Source of the DNA: Hydrogenophaga crocea
GTDB taxonomy: Bacteria; Pseudomonadota; Gammaproteobacteria; Burkholderiales; Burkholderiaceae_C
DNA: 64,000 nt
NCBI RefSeq assembly: GCF_011388215.1
Contig: NZ_CP049989.1
Coordinates: 1,612,001-1,676,000 of the forward strand
Reading direction: 5' to 3'
Position 1 is the first letter of the stretch. Each line of letters opens with the position of its first letter. Made by a program: the position numbers and the translations under genes. The notes beneath the pieces are model-generated. The model did no database searches, had not been told where the DNA came from, and saw only the letters and a program-made list of their open reading frames with translations. Below are positions 37,777-46,975 of this stretch, one piece after another.

Positions 37777-38109
37777 TCAGAACGGGAACTTCATGCCACC
37801 GGGCAGGCCCGGCATGCCCGCGGTGAGCTTGCCCATTTTTTCGTTCGAGGTCTCTTCGGCCTTGCGCACCGCGGCGTTGAAGGCGGCGGCCACGAGGTCT
37901 TCGAGCATGTCCTTGTCGTCGGCGAGCAGGCTGGGGTCGATGGTGACGCGCTTGACGTCGTGCTTGCAGGTCATGACGACCTTCACGAGGCCCGCGCCGG
38001 ACTCGCCGGTGACCTCGATGTGCGCGAGCTCTTCCTGCGCCTTCTTGAGGTTGTCCTGCATGGCCTGGGCCTGCTTCATGAGGCCGGCGAGTTGTCCTTT
38101 GTTGAACAT
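37777..38109 (-). CDS. YbaB/EbfC nucleoid-associated protein
   Basis: A 110-aa DNA-binding protein of the YbaB/EbfC family. It starts [20 protein letters not shown] and ends [16 protein letters not shown], both typical, with the central [18 protein letters not shown]. It forms dimers that clamp DNA. It lies between dnaX (22 bases) and recR in the conserved order, and is probably co-transcribed with dnaX. Confidence 0.97.
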   Translation of the reverse strand: MFNKGQLAGLMKQAQAMQDNLKKAQEELAHIEVTGESGAGLVKVVMTCKHDVKRVTIDPSLLADDKDMLEDLVAAAFNAAVRKAEETSNEKMGKLTAGMPGLPGGMKFPF

Positions 38110-38131
38110 GGGGTGCTTTCTGGGAGGGGGA

Positions 38132-40072
38132 TCAGGAAACCGGCTTGAGCGTGCCGGGCACGATTGTGCCGCCGAAGTCGCGCATCATCGTCTGCACGAA
38201 GGGGTCGGCGAGGATCTGCTGCTCGGCCTCGCGCTGGCGGCGCTCGGCCTCGGCGGCGTTGCGGCGCGCGGGCGAGTCGACCACCACGCCCGGCTCCACC
38301 ACGAGCTCGACCGCATGCCCGATCGACTGCAGCGCCGCCGCCAGGCGTTCGCGGTTGTTGCCCTGGTTGAGCGATTCGCGCTCGATGCGCAGCACCCAGC
38401 GCGGGCCGTCGTGCGAGAGCAGTTGCGACTGCAGCGCGAGTTCGCGCACCAGCGCGGCGATGGCGCCGGCGTCGATGAGCTGACGGACGACGCCAGCCCA
38501 GAACTCGCCCTCGGGCGTGGGCTGCAGCGGGGCGCTGGGGCGCGGCTGGTCGAGCCGGCCCGGCGCGCCGGGGTCGCGCACGGGCACGCGCACCACCGGG
38601 GCCGCGGCCGCCACCGGCCGGGCGGCGGGCGCGGCGGGCGGCAGCGCGTCCCAGGGCGGGGTGTCGTCGTCGGGCTCGGGCCAGGGGGCGTCGTCGAGCG
38701 GGGGTTCGTCGGCGGCGGGCGCGGGGCGCGCCACCGGGGCGGGCGCGGGCGTGGGCGACGGCGCCGTGGGGCGCTGGGGCGCGGTGGGCACCGCGGCCGG
38801 GGTCGGCGCAACAGGCGCGGCGAGAACGGGCGCTGCCACCGGCGGTGTGGTCGGTGCGGTCGGTGCCGCAACGGGCGTGGCGGTGGGGCGGGCCGCGGGC
38901 GCCGCGGGGCTTGCCGCCGCCGCCGGCCGCGGCTCAGCGGGACTCAGCGAAGTTTTTTTTTCTGCCGCGCCAGAGGGCTTGAAGGCCAGCAGGCGCAGCA
39001 AGACCATGGTGAGGCCGGCGTATTCGTCGGGTGCAAGGCCGAGTTCGGCGCGGCCGTGCAGGCACAGGCTGTAGAGCAGCTGGGTCTCGTCGGCCGGCAG
39101 GGCCTGGGCGAGTTGGGCGATCTCGGCCTCGTCGGGGTCGGTGCTCGCGGCCAGGGCCTGGGGCGCCATCTGGTGCACCGCCATGCGTTGCAGCACGCCG
39201 GTCATTTCTTCGAGCGTGGACGCGGCGTTCAGGCCGTTGGCGCGCAGCGCCTCGACGGTCTGCACCACGGCCGCGCCGTCGCCGCCGGCCAGCGCGGCGA
39301 TCAGGCGCAACGCATGCCCGCGGTCGACCGCGCCCAGCATCTGGCGCACCGGGGCTTCGAGCAACTGCCCGCCGCCGAAGGCGATCGCCTGATCGGTGAG
39401 CGAGAGCGCGTCGCGCATGGATCCGCGCGCGGCGCGCGCCAGCAGCCGCAGCGCGCCCGGCTCGCTGGCCACCTGTTCGGCCTGCAGCACCTGCTGCAGG
39501 TGCTCGGCCACGGTCTCGGGCGCCATGGGCCGCAGGTTGAACTGCAGGCAGCGCGACAGCACGGTCACCGGCACCTTCTGCGGGTCGGTCGTGGCGAGCA
39601 CGAACTTGAGGTATTCGGGCGGCTCCTCCAGCGTCTTCAACATCGCGTTGAACGCGGTGTTGGTGAGCATGTGGACCTCGTCGATCATGAAGACCTTGAA
39701 GCGCCCCTGCACCGGCTTGTAGACCGCCTGCTCGAGCAGCGACTGCACCTCGTCCACGCCGCGGTTGGACGCGGCGTCGAGCTCGGTGTAGTCGACGAAG
39801 CGGCCGCTGTCGATGTCGGTGCAGGCCTGGCAGACGCCGCAGGGCTCGGCCGTGATGCCGCCCTGCCCGTCGACACCCACGCAGTTGAGCGACTTGGCCA
39901 GGATGCGCGAGACCGTGGTCTTGCCCACGCCGCGCGTGCCGGTGAACAGGTAGGCGTGGTGCAGGCGCTGGCTTTGCAGCGCGTTGGACAGGGCCTGAAC
40001 CACGTGCCCCTGGCCGACCATTTCGCGGAAGTTGCGCGGTCGGTATTTGCGGGCCAGGACGACGTAGGACAT
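38132..40072 (-). CDS. dnaX: DNA polymerase III subunit tau (and predicted gamma)
   Basis: A 646-aa clamp-loader subunit. The AAA+ part has Walker A (GTRGVGKTT), a four-Cys zinc module (CGVCQAC), Walker B with DEVHML and the sensor LSRCLQFNL. Domain III ends near residue 370 and is followed at once by a run of nine A's (38953-38961), where frame slippage would stop translation after 375 or 379 residues and so make gamma. The tau-specific part has a long Pro/Ala/Val linker (about 385-525) and a C-terminal domain. The promoter puts the start site on the A of the ATG, so the mRNA may be leaderless. Confidence 0.96.
   Translation of the reverse strand: MSYVVLARKYRPRNFREMVGQGHVVQALSNALQSQRLHHAYLFTGTRGVGKTTVSRILAKSLNCVGVDGQGGITAEPCGVCQACTDIDSGRFVDYTELDAASNRGVDEVQSLLEQAVYKPVQGRFKVFMIDEVHMLTNTAFNAMLKTLEEPPEYLKFVLATTDPQKVPVTVLSRCLQFNLRPMAPETVAEHLQQVLQAEQVASEPGALRLLARAARGSMRDALSLTDQAIAFGGGQLLEAPVRQMLGAVDRGHALRLIAALAGGDGAAVVQTVEALRANGLNAASTLEEMTGVLQRMAVHQMAPQALAASTDPDEAEIAQLAQALPADETQLLYSLCLHGRAELGLAPDEYAGLTMVLLRLLAFKPSGAAEKKTSLSPAEPRPAAAASPAAPAARPTATPVAAPTAPTTPPVAAPVLAAPVAPTPAAVPTAPQRPTAPSPTPAPAPVARPAPAADEPPLDDAPWPEPDDDTPPWDALPPAAPAARPVAAAAPVVRVPVRDPGAPGRLDQPRPSAPLQPTPEGEFWAGVVRQLIDAGAIAALVRELALQSQLLSHDGPRWVLRIERESLNQGNNRERLAAALQSIGHAVELVVEPGVVVDSPARRNAAEAERRQREAEQQILADPFVQTMMRDFGGTIVPGTLKPVS
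38953..38961 (-). other. A9 slippery run in dnaX (predicted gamma/tau slippage site)
   Basis: On the coding (minus) strand G is followed by nine A's and then CTTCGCTGAGTCCCGCTGA. In frame this is GAA AAA AAA ACT TCG. One base back reads AAC TTC GCT GAG TCC CGC TGA; one base forward reads CTT CGC TGA. Both alternative frames end almost at once, after residue 373. Confidence 0.75.
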
Positions 40073-40078
40073 CGGGCG

Positions 40079-40084
40079 ATTCTA
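40079..40084 (-). promoter_or_regulatory. -10 element of dnaX, predicted leaderless
   Basis: TAGAAT on the minus strand is spaced so that the start site is the A of the ATG at 40072. No Shine-Dalgarno exists. It is divergent from the SRP RNA promoter. Confidence 0.5.
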
Positions 40085-40128
40085 TGCGTGGGGGTACCCG
40101 CGTCCCTGGGGTGGCCTTGCCCGTCGCC

Positions 40129-40134
40129 TACAAT
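40129..40134 (+). promoter_or_regulatory. -10 element of the SRP RNA gene
   Basis: TACAAT lies three bases before the first base of the paired RNA end, so the true RNA may begin a few bases into the predicted stem. The -35 region is weak. It shares about 60 bases with the dnaX promoter. Confidence 0.55.
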
Positions 40135-40137
40135 CGC

Positions 40138-40230
40138 GCCTGACGGGCCTTCCCGCATGGGGAAGCGGCCAACCGGGTCAGGTGGGGAACCAAGCAGCCC
40201 TAACCGTGGAGCCAGTGCCGGGGTCAAGGC
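40138..40230 (+). ncRNA. ffs: 4.5S signal recognition particle RNA (small bacterial type)
   Basis: The conserved Ffh-binding part is clear: GGGTCAGGTGGGGAACCA, then AGCAGCC, which form the symmetric and asymmetric loops and a GGAA-type tetraloop region of domain IV. The ends GCCTGAC (40138-40144) and GTCAAGGC (40223-40230) pair to close the hairpin. The length, about 93 bases, is a little shorter than the E. coli RNA (114). A terminator follows at 40249-40277. The RNA targets membrane proteins to the Sec system with Ffh. Ends are estimated from pairing. The gap between dnaX and the next gene (40073-40372) holds this gene and its terminator, and nothing else I can see. Confidence 0.9.
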
Positions 40231-40248
40231 TCGTCACCCCCACACCCC

Positions 40249-40277
40249 AAGCCGCAGGCAGGCCCTGCGGCTTTTTT
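40249..40277 (+). terminator. Intrinsic terminator of the SRP RNA
   Basis: GCCGCAGG (40251-40258) pairs with CCTGCGGC (40264-40271) around a five-base loop, and TTTTTT follows. AA upstream extends the stem. Confidence 0.92.
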
Positions 40278-40372
40278 GTTGGGCGCACACGCCCCACCCT
40301 CGGGTAAACGTCAGCCAATCGCCCCTGGGGCGCCGATAGCATCGCGGGCCGGAACCACCACCGAGCCCGCCC

Positions 40373-42409
40373 ATGCGCAACCCCGCGATCCAGTGGCTTT
40401 TTGCCGGCGCCATTTTTGCCAGCGCGTTTTCGCTCTTCCTGGTCCAGCCCCTGATCGCCAAGCAGATCCTGCCCTGGTTCGGCGGCACCGCGGCGGTGTG
40501 GGCGATCTGCATGGTGTTCTTCCAGACCACGCTGCTCGCGGGCTATGCCTATGCCGATCTGGTGGCGAGCCGGCTCGCGCCGCGCCGCCAGCTCGCGCTG
40601 CACGCCACGCTGCTGCTGGCCAGCCTGTGGTTCCTGCCCATCGTGGCGAGTTCGGCCTGGAAGCCGCAGGACGCGCAAGACCCTTCGCTGCTGATCATCG
40701 GCCTGCTGCTGGCCACGGTGGGCCTGCCCTACTTCATGCTGTCCACCACCGGGCCGCTGGTGCAGTCGTGGGTGGCGCGGGCCCGCGTGGGCCAGCAGGT
40801 GTACAGGCTGTTCTCGCTGTCCAACATGGCCTCGCTGGTGGCGCTGATCAGCTACCCCTTCCTGATCGAGCCGGTGGCCACGCTGCGCGCCCAGGCCCTG
40901 GGATGGTCGGCGCTGTACCTGGGCTTCGCGGGGCTGTGCCTGGCCTCGGGCGTGTACTTCGTGCGGCACGCGCACGGGCCTTCGGCGCAGACCGAGGCCG
41001 CCGCCGACGGGTCCGACGCCGGCCCGCGCCCGGGCTGGCGCGACGCCCTGCTCTGGCTCTCGCTCGCGGCCATGGCCTCGTGGCTGCTCGTGGCCATCAC
41101 CAACCACATCACGCAGAACGTGGCGGCGATCCCGTTCCTGTGGGTGCTGCCGCTCACGCTGTACCTGCTGACCTTCGTGCTGTGCTTCGAGAGCGACCGC
41201 TGGTACCGGCGCGGCCTGTTCGTGCCCGCGGGCGGCGCGCTGCTCGCGCTGTGCGCCTACGGCCTGCACGAGGGCAGCATCGGCTTCGAGGTGAAGGTGG
41301 CGGTGCCGCTGTACGCGCTGGGCCTGTTCGTGCTGTGCATGTTCCTGCACGGCGAGATGGCGAGGCTGCGGCCGCACACGCGCCACCTCACGCGCTTCTA
41401 CCTGATGCTCTCGGTGGGCGGGGCGCTGGGCGGCTCGCTCGTGGGCCTGATGGCGCCGCGCGTGTTCCCGGCCTACTACGAGCTGGGCCTGGGCTTCGCG
41501 CTCACCGCCCTGCTCGCGGCCGTGGTGCTGCGCCGCCAGCGCGCGCTGAGCGCCACCGCGCTCGCGCTGGTGGTGTTCTGCGGCGTGTTCCTGGCGCAGC
41601 AGGTGCGCGACGATCTCTCGTCCACGCGGCGGCTGCAGCGCAACTTCTACGGCACGCTCTACACCGTCGACGTGCCCGACGAGACGCTCAAGGACACGGT
41701 GCGCCTGCTCTACCACGGCTCGATCCAGCACGGCGAGCAGTACCTCTCGCCCGAGCGCCGGCGCGAGCCCACGGCCTACTACGGCCGCAGCGCGGGCGTC
41801 GGGCTGGCGATCGAGGCCACGCGCCGGCCCGGGCAACGCGTGGGCGTGATCGGCTTGGGCGCGGGCACGCTGGCCGCCTATGGCCGGCCCGGCGACGTGC
41901 ACCGCATGTACGAGATCAACCCCGAGGTGATCGACATCGCCCGCAGCGAGTTCAGCTTCGTGGCTGACAGCGCCGCGCAGGTGGAGATGGTGCTGGGCGA
42001 TGCGCGCCTGTCCATGGAGCGCGAGGGGCCGCAGGGCTACGACGTGCTCGCGGTGGACGCCTTCTCGGGCGACTCGGTGCCGGTGCACCTGATCACCATG
42101 GAGGCGATGCAGGTGTACCTGAGCCACCTGCGGCCCGGCGGCATCGTGGCCTTCCACGTGACCAACCGCTTCCTCAACCTGCCGCCGGTGGTGGCCGCGA
42201 TCGCGCAGGCGCAGGGCCTGCAGGTGGCGCACATCCGCGACGAGAACGACAACCCCTTGCTGCGCAACACCGACTGGGTGCTGGTGGCGCGCGAGCCCGA
42301 GGCGCTGGCGCACGCGGGCATCGCGCAGCGCGCGCGGCCGGTGGTGCCGATCCCGGGCCTGGCGCCCTGGACCGACGACTTCAACAACCTGTTCGCGATC
42401 CTCAAGTAG
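40373..42409 (+). CDS. Membrane protein with C-terminal spermidine-synthase-like domain
   Basis: A 678-aa fused protein. The N-terminal 400 residues are 10 or more hydrophobic helices (LFAGAIFASAFSLFLVQP, FFQTTLLAGYAYADL, LSVGGALGGSLVGLMAPRVF). The C-terminal 220 residues carry a spermidine-synthase-like SAM-binding fold (VGVIGLGAGTLAAYG, YEINPEVIDIA, DARLSMER, VLAVDAFSGDSVP). Proteins of this fused type are common, but their reaction is not known; polyamine synthesis should not be assumed. It overlaps the convergent flavoprotein gene by 8 bases at the 3' ends. Confidence 0.85.
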   Translation: MRNPAIQWLFAGAIFASAFSLFLVQPLIAKQILPWFGGTAAVWAICMVFFQTTLLAGYAYADLVASRLAPRRQLALHATLLLASLWFLPIVASSAWKPQDAQDPSLLIIGLLLATVGLPYFMLSTTGPLVQSWVARARVGQQVYRLFSLSNMASLVALISYPFLIEPVATLRAQALGWSALYLGFAGLCLASGVYFVRHAHGPSAQTEAAADGSDAGPRPGWRDALLWLSLAAMASWLLVAITNHITQNVAAIPFLWVLPLTLYLLTFVLCFESDRWYRRGLFVPAGGALLALCAYGLHEGSIGFEVKVAVPLYALGLFVLCMFLHGEMARLRPHTRHLTRFYLMLSVGGALGGSLVGLMAPRVFPAYYELGLGFALTALLAAVVLRRQRALSATALALVVFCGVFLAQQVRDDLSSTRRLQRNFYGTLYTVDVPDETLKDTVRLLYHGSIQHGEQYLSPERRREPTAYYGRSAGVGLAIEATRRPGQRVGVIGLGAGTLAAYGRPGDVHRMYEINPEVIDIARSEFSFVADSAAQVEMVLGDARLSMEREGPQGYDVLAVDAFSGDSVPVHLITMEAMQVYLSHLRPGGIVAFHVTNRFLNLPPVVAAIAQAQGLQVAHIRDENDNPLLRNTDWVLVAREPEALAHAGIAQRARPVVPIPGLAPWTDDFNNLFAILK

Positions 42410-43688
42410 CGCGCCCGGACGCCTGCAGCCAGCGCTGCACGCCCTGCCCGGCCCAGGCGCCGCTGGCCATGGTCGCGGTGAGCAGGTAGCCGCCGGTGGG
42501 GGCTTCCCAGTCGAGCATCTCGCCGGCCACGAACAGGCCCGGGCGCGCACGCACCATCAGGCCCTCGTCGAGCGACTCGAAGCGCACGCCGCCCGCGCTG
42601 CTGATGGCCTCGGCCACCGGCCGCGGCCGCAGCAGCGTGAGGGGCAGCGCCTTGATGGCCTGGGCCAGGCGCGGCGGGCTGTGCATGGCCTCGCGGTCCA
42701 GGCATTCGTGCAGCAGCGCGAGCTTGATGCCGTCGAGCCCGAGCCGGCCCTTGAGGTGGCTCGAGAGGCTGCGCGAGCCGCGCGGGTGGGCGACGTCGGC
42801 GAGCACGCGCGCGGCGTCGCGGTCGGGCAGCAGGTCGAGCGTGAGCGTGGCGCTGCCGTCGCGCGCGATGCGATCGCGCAGCACCGACGACAGCGCATAC
42901 ACCAGGCTGCCCTCGATGCCCGTGGCCGTGGCCACGAACTCGCCGCGCAGCGTGTGGTGCCGGCCCGCGAGGTCTTCGGTGCTGAGCGCCACGGTCTTGA
43001 AGGGCTGGCCGGCCCAGCGCTCGCGAAACAGCGCGCTCCAGCCTTCGCCGCCGCCGTGCACGCCGGCCGCGGCCACGTCGAAGCCGCAGTTGGCGGGCGC
43101 CAGCGCGGCCACGTCCACCCCGAGGGCGCGCAGCCAGGGTTGCCACGCGCCGTCGGAGCCCAGGCGCGGCCAGCTCGCGCCGCCGAGCGCGAGCAGCACG
43201 GCGCGGGCCTGCACGACACGCTCGCCCTCGGGCGTGGCGAAGCGCAGGGCGCCGTCGGGCGAGAGGCCCAGCCAGCGGTGGCGCATGTGAAAACGCACCG
43301 GCACGCCGCCCGGCGCGGGATGGCGCAGCCGCTGCAGCCAGGCGCGCAGCAGCGGCGCGGCCTTCATGTCGGTGGGAAAGACGCGGCGCGAGCTGCCCAC
43401 GAAGGTGGCGATGCCCAGGCCCTCGCACCAGTCGCGCAGCTGCGCCGGGCCGAAGGCTTCGAGCAGCGGGCGCAAGGTCGCGGCGCGCGCGCCGAAGCGC
43501 GTCACGAAGGCCTCGAAGGGCTCGGCGTGCGTGAGGTTGAGTCCGCCCTTGCCGGCGAGCAGGAACTTGCGGCCCACCGAGGGCATGGCGTCGTACAGGT
43601 CGACGGCGGTGCCGGCGCGCGACAGCACCTCGGCGGCCATGAGGCCCGCGGGCCCGCCGCCGACGATGGCGACCGTGTTGTCATTCAT
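42402..43688 (-). CDS. BaiN/HI0933-like NAD(P)/FAD-dependent oxidoreductase
   Basis: A 428-aa flavoprotein. The FAD dinucleotide motif VAIVGGGPAGLMAAEVL is at the N-terminus, followed by GRKFLLAGKGGLNLTHA, typical of the HI0933/YhiN/BaiN family. The C-terminus has SAGGVRFESLD and LFVAGEMLDWEAPTGGYLL for flavin binding. The physiological reaction of the family is mostly unknown; in gut bacteria BaiN takes part in bile-acid reduction, which is not implied here. The start overlaps the addA stop by four bases (ATGA), so it may be translated from the addBA transcript. The upstream extension is a shadow. Confidence 0.9.
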   Translation of the reverse strand: MNDNTVAIVGGGPAGLMAAEVLSRAGTAVDLYDAMPSVGRKFLLAGKGGLNLTHAEPFEAFVTRFGARAATLRPLLEAFGPAQLRDWCEGLGIATFVGSSRRVFPTDMKAAPLLRAWLQRLRHPAPGGVPVRFHMRHRWLGLSPDGALRFATPEGERVVQARAVLLALGGASWPRLGSDGAWQPWLRALGVDVAALAPANCGFDVAAAGVHGGGEGWSALFRERWAGQPFKTVALSTEDLAGRHHTLRGEFVATATGIEGSLVYALSSVLRDRIARDGSATLTLDLLPDRDAARVLADVAHPRGSRSLSSHLKGRLGLDGIKLALLHECLDREAMHSPPRLAQAIKALPLTLLRPRPVAEAISSAGGVRFESLDEGLMVRARPGLFVAGEMLDWEAPTGGYLLTATMASGAWAGQGVQRWLQASGRAT

Positions 43689-46600
43689 GCGGGAGCGTCC
43701 AGTTCGATGAAGCGGCCCTGGGCCGTGATGAAGGCCAGCCGCACCGGCTCGCCCGGGCGGGCGGCCTGCAGGGCGGCGCGGTAGTCGCGCAGCTGCTGCT
43801 GGTACTCGGGCACCCGGTGCGGGTTGTCGGCGCTCTTGAAGTCGATCACCCACCAGGCGCCGCTGGCACGTTCGCGCACCAGGCGGTCCAGGCGCAGCGC
43901 GCGGCCCTCGTGCACGAGGTCGACCTCGTTGCTCCAGTGGTCGATGGCCTGCGGGTCCCAGACCCAGGCGGCCGCGCCCTGCACGATGCGGCGCGCCGCG
44001 GCCAGCGCTTCGGCAGCGCGGCGGGCGTCGAGCTCGAAGTCGCGTTCGACCGCGCGCTGGTGCGCGGCGGTCCAGTCGAAGCCCGCCGCGGGCGTGGGGT
44101 GCCACTGCAGCAGGCGGTGCACGGCTTCGCCCCAGCGCGCGTTCGGGTCGTCGGCGGCGCTGCCGTCGGCCAGCGGTTCGGGCGTGGCCGAGAGCGCGGG
44201 CAGGCTGTCCAGGCGCCAGGGCTCAGCGGGCCCGTCCTGGCGCGCGGCCGCGGGCGCGGGGGGGTCGAGCGCCTGCGCGAGCGGCGCCAGGCGCTGCCAC
44301 CAGCTGGGCTGGGTGGCGCTCTGGTGCGGCTCGAAGGCCGAGATCACCAGGCGCGTGGCGGCGCGCGTCATGGCCACGTACAGGGTGTTGAGTTCTTCGA
44401 GCGAGCGCGCGCGGCGTTCGGTGTCGAGCAGGTCTTGCGCGCACCGCGGCGCGAGCTTCTCGCTCAGCAGGAACACGAAGCGCCGCGGCTGCGCGGCCTC
44501 GCCGGGCCAGTCGATCAGCACGCCCTGGCTCTCGGGCCGCGAGGGCGGGGCCTGGGTGTCGAGCAGCAGCACGGTGTGGGCTTCGAGCCCCTTGGCGCCG
44601 TGGATGGTGAGCAGGCGCACGGCGCCCGGCACCGCCACCGGCGCGAGCGTGAGGCCGCCCGCCTTCACCGCGCGCACCAGGCGGTAGGCGGTGAGGAACC
44701 GGCCGCCCTCGTGCTGCAGCGACAGCGCCAGCAGCGCCTGCAGCTGCGCCAGCACCGCGGCGCGCTGCGGCGCGGGCGCGGCCTGCACGTAGCGCGCCAT
44801 CAGGTCGCCTTCGCGCACGATGCGCGTGAGCGCGTCGTGCGGCGGCAGCGCCCGCAGCACCTGCTGCCAGCCGGCCCAGCGTTGTGCGGTCTCGCGCCAG
44901 TGCGCGGGCGCGTCGGCGCGCGTGGCCTGGGCTTGCAGCACGGGCCACCAGCCGGCGCCGCTGCCGTCGGCCTGCACCTGCTCGGCCAGGCGCACCAGGT
45001 CGTCGTCGGTCCAGCCGCCGATGGGCGAGCGCAGCGCGCGCGCCAGGCTCAGGTCGTGGCCGGGCGAGACCAGCGCGTCGACCAGCGCGATCAGGTCCTG
45101 CACGGCCGCGGCATCGGCGAGGTCGGTTTTCTCGGGCTCGTCGCTCGCGATGCCGCGCTCGCGCAGGGCCTCGTGCATCCAGCCCAGGCGCTCGCGCTTG
45201 CGGGCCAGCACCATCACCTGCTCGGCGCGCAGTTCGCCGGCGGCGATCTGCGCCGCGATCCAGTCGGCGGCCTGGCGCGCTTCGAGCGCGCTCATGGCGT
45301 CCTCGGGCGGGTGGCGCGGCACGAGCAGGCTGTCGCGCCAGGCGCCGGTGTCGGCCTCGGCGCGCACGCGCGCGCTGCGCGGCACGGCGGGCAGCGCGAG
45401 CACGCTGCCCGCGGTGCCGCTGCCGGTGGTGTGGGGCCGGAAGGCCGCGCCCGCGGCCTCGCCGTATTCGCCGTCGGCCACGGCGCGCTGCATCACCTCG
45501 TTGACCGCGTCGACCACGGCCACGGCGCAGCGGCGCGTGTGGTCGCAGGCCAGCAGCGCGCCGCCCAGGCCCTGCACCACGAAGGCCTGGGCCGCGCGGA
45601 ACACCTGCGGCTCGGCGCGGCGGAAGCGGTAGATGGATTGTTTGGGGTCGCCCACCAGGAACACGCTGGGCGCCTCGCCCACGCCCGCGCCGGCATAGGC
45701 CGAGAGCCAGCCGTAGAGCGCCTGCCACTGCAAGGGGTTGGTGTCCTGGAACTCGTCGATCAGCAGGTGGCGCACGCGGGCGTCGAGCCGCTGCTGCAGC
45801 CAGCCCGAGAGCTCGGCGTCGCCGAGCAGGCGGCGTGCCGCGCCCTCGACGTCGTTCATGTCGACCCAGCCGCGCTCGCGCTTGAGCGCAGCTAGGCTGT
45901 GCAGCAGCACGCGCGTGAGCCTGGCCATGCGCTGGTGATGCAGCCAGGCCGCGTGCTGGCGTTCGGCGGCGCACAGCGCCTGCAGCTCGGCCTCGGCCGC
46001 TTCGGCGGCGGCGAACTTCTGCAGGTGGCGCGTGAGGCGGTCTTCGTCCTTCACGAGGAAGGCCTTGCGCAGGCGCGCGAGCCGGGCCGCGGCCTGCGCG
46101 GGCTCGTCGGGCAGCAGGAAGGCGTCGACCACGGCGTCGGCGGCCTTGCGCGGGGTGGCGGCGCTCTCGGCCCCGAGCGCGCGCGCCCAGCCGTGCCAGC
46201 GCTCGCGCGCGGCCGGCGTGAGCAGCGACAGCGCTGGCCGCTCGAGGCCGGCCCACTGCGGGTGGCGCGCGGCGAAGGGCTCGACGCTGCCGTCGACCAC
46301 GCCCGCGGCATCGGCCAGCGCAAATTCCACCCGCTTGTGGGCCGCGGTCTTGAGGGCCTGCAGCGTCGCATGGCGGCCGATGTCGGCCACGCTGGCGAAG
46401 AAGTCGGCCTGCAGCGCGGCGTCCTGCGCGACAGCGGCGAAAAAGCCGGGCCAGCTGCGCTGGATCAGCGGCGCGTCGTCCTCCTGCAGTTCGTAGGACG
46501 GCGGCAGGCCCAGCGACTGCAGCAGCGACAGCGGCGCGGCGCGCAGCAGCGCAGCGAACCAGCCGTGAAAGGTGCGCAGCTGCACCGGGCGGCCGTGCGC

Positions 46601-46975
46601 GCGCACGCGGGCCTGCAGACCGCGCGCGGCGGGCAGCAGCGAGCGCGCCTCGGCCTCACCCAGGCCGCGCTGGCACAGGGCCGCGTGCAGCGCGGCGTCG
46701 TCGAGCCTGGCCCAGGCGGCGAGTTCCTGCTGCAGGCGTTCGCGCATTTCGCCCGCGGCCTTCTTGGTGAAGGTGATCGCGAGGATGTCCTGCGGCTCGG
46801 CGCCCGCGAGCAACGCGCGCAGGATGCGCGAGACCAGCATCCAGGTCTTGCCCGCACCCGCGCAGGCCTCGACGGCCACGCTGCGCGCGGGGTCGCAGGC
46901 GCGTGCATAGAAAGCCTCGGGCGGCACCTCGCGGCCGTCGATGCGGTAGGCGAGCGCACGGGGGCTTGAGCTCAT
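43685..46975 (-). CDS. addA: AddA-type helicase-nuclease (UvrD/RecB family)
   Basis: A 1096-aa SF1A helicase with a C-terminal nuclease. Seen: Walker A (ACAGAGKTWML), ITFTKKAAGEM, Walker B LLIDEFQDTNPLQW, VGDPKQSIYRFRRAE, TIHGAKGLEAHTVLLLD, LNTLYVAMTRA and a PD-(D/E)xK nuclease at the end (WVIDFKSADNPH). With AddB it processes double-strand breaks for RecA, in place of RecBCD. The ATG at 46975 overlaps the addB stop by ATGA. A longer frame that runs through addB antiphase was rejected. The Chi sequence used cannot be inferred. Confidence 0.92.
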   Translation of the reverse strand: MSSSPRALAYRIDGREVPPEAFYARACDPARSVAVEACAGAGKTWMLVSRILRALLAGAEPQDILAITFTKKAAGEMRERLQQELAAWARLDDAALHAALCQRGLGEAEARSLLPAARGLQARVRAHGRPVQLRTFHGWFAALLRAAPLSLLQSLGLPPSYELQEDDAPLIQRSWPGFFAAVAQDAALQADFFASVADIGRHATLQALKTAAHKRVEFALADAAGVVDGSVEPFAARHPQWAGLERPALSLLTPAARERWHGWARALGAESAATPRKAADAVVDAFLLPDEPAQAAARLARLRKAFLVKDEDRLTRHLQKFAAAEAAEAELQALCAAERQHAAWLHHQRMARLTRVLLHSLAALKRERGWVDMNDVEGAARRLLGDAELSGWLQQRLDARVRHLLIDEFQDTNPLQWQALYGWLSAYAGAGVGEAPSVFLVGDPKQSIYRFRRAEPQVFRAAQAFVVQGLGGALLACDHTRRCAVAVVDAVNEVMQRAVADGEYGEAAGAAFRPHTTGSGTAGSVLALPAVPRSARVRAEADTGAWRDSLLVPRHPPEDAMSALEARQAADWIAAQIAAGELRAEQVMVLARKRERLGWMHEALRERGIASDEPEKTDLADAAAVQDLIALVDALVSPGHDLSLARALRSPIGGWTDDDLVRLAEQVQADGSGAGWWPVLQAQATRADAPAHWRETAQRWAGWQQVLRALPPHDALTRIVREGDLMARYVQAAPAPQRAAVLAQLQALLALSLQHEGGRFLTAYRLVRAVKAGGLTLAPVAVPGAVRLLTIHGAKGLEAHTVLLLDTQAPPSRPESQGVLIDWPGEAAQPRRFVFLLSEKLAPRCAQDLLDTERRARSLEELNTLYVAMTRAATRLVISAFEPHQSATQPSWWQRLAPLAQALDPPAPAAARQDGPAEPWRLDSLPALSATPEPLADGSAADDPNARWGEAVHRLLQWHPTPAAGFDWTAAHQRAVERDFELDARRAAEALAAARRIVQGAAAWVWDPQAIDHWSNEVDLVHEGRALRLDRLVRERASGAWWVIDFKSADNPHRVPEYQQQLRDYRAALQAARPGEPVRLAFITAQGRFIELDAPA

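Noticed and set aside
40373..42409. Annotation as a true spermidine synthase
   Set aside because: Only the SAM-binding fold is shared; the enzyme is fused to a multi-helix membrane part and its amine-binding residues cannot be verified.
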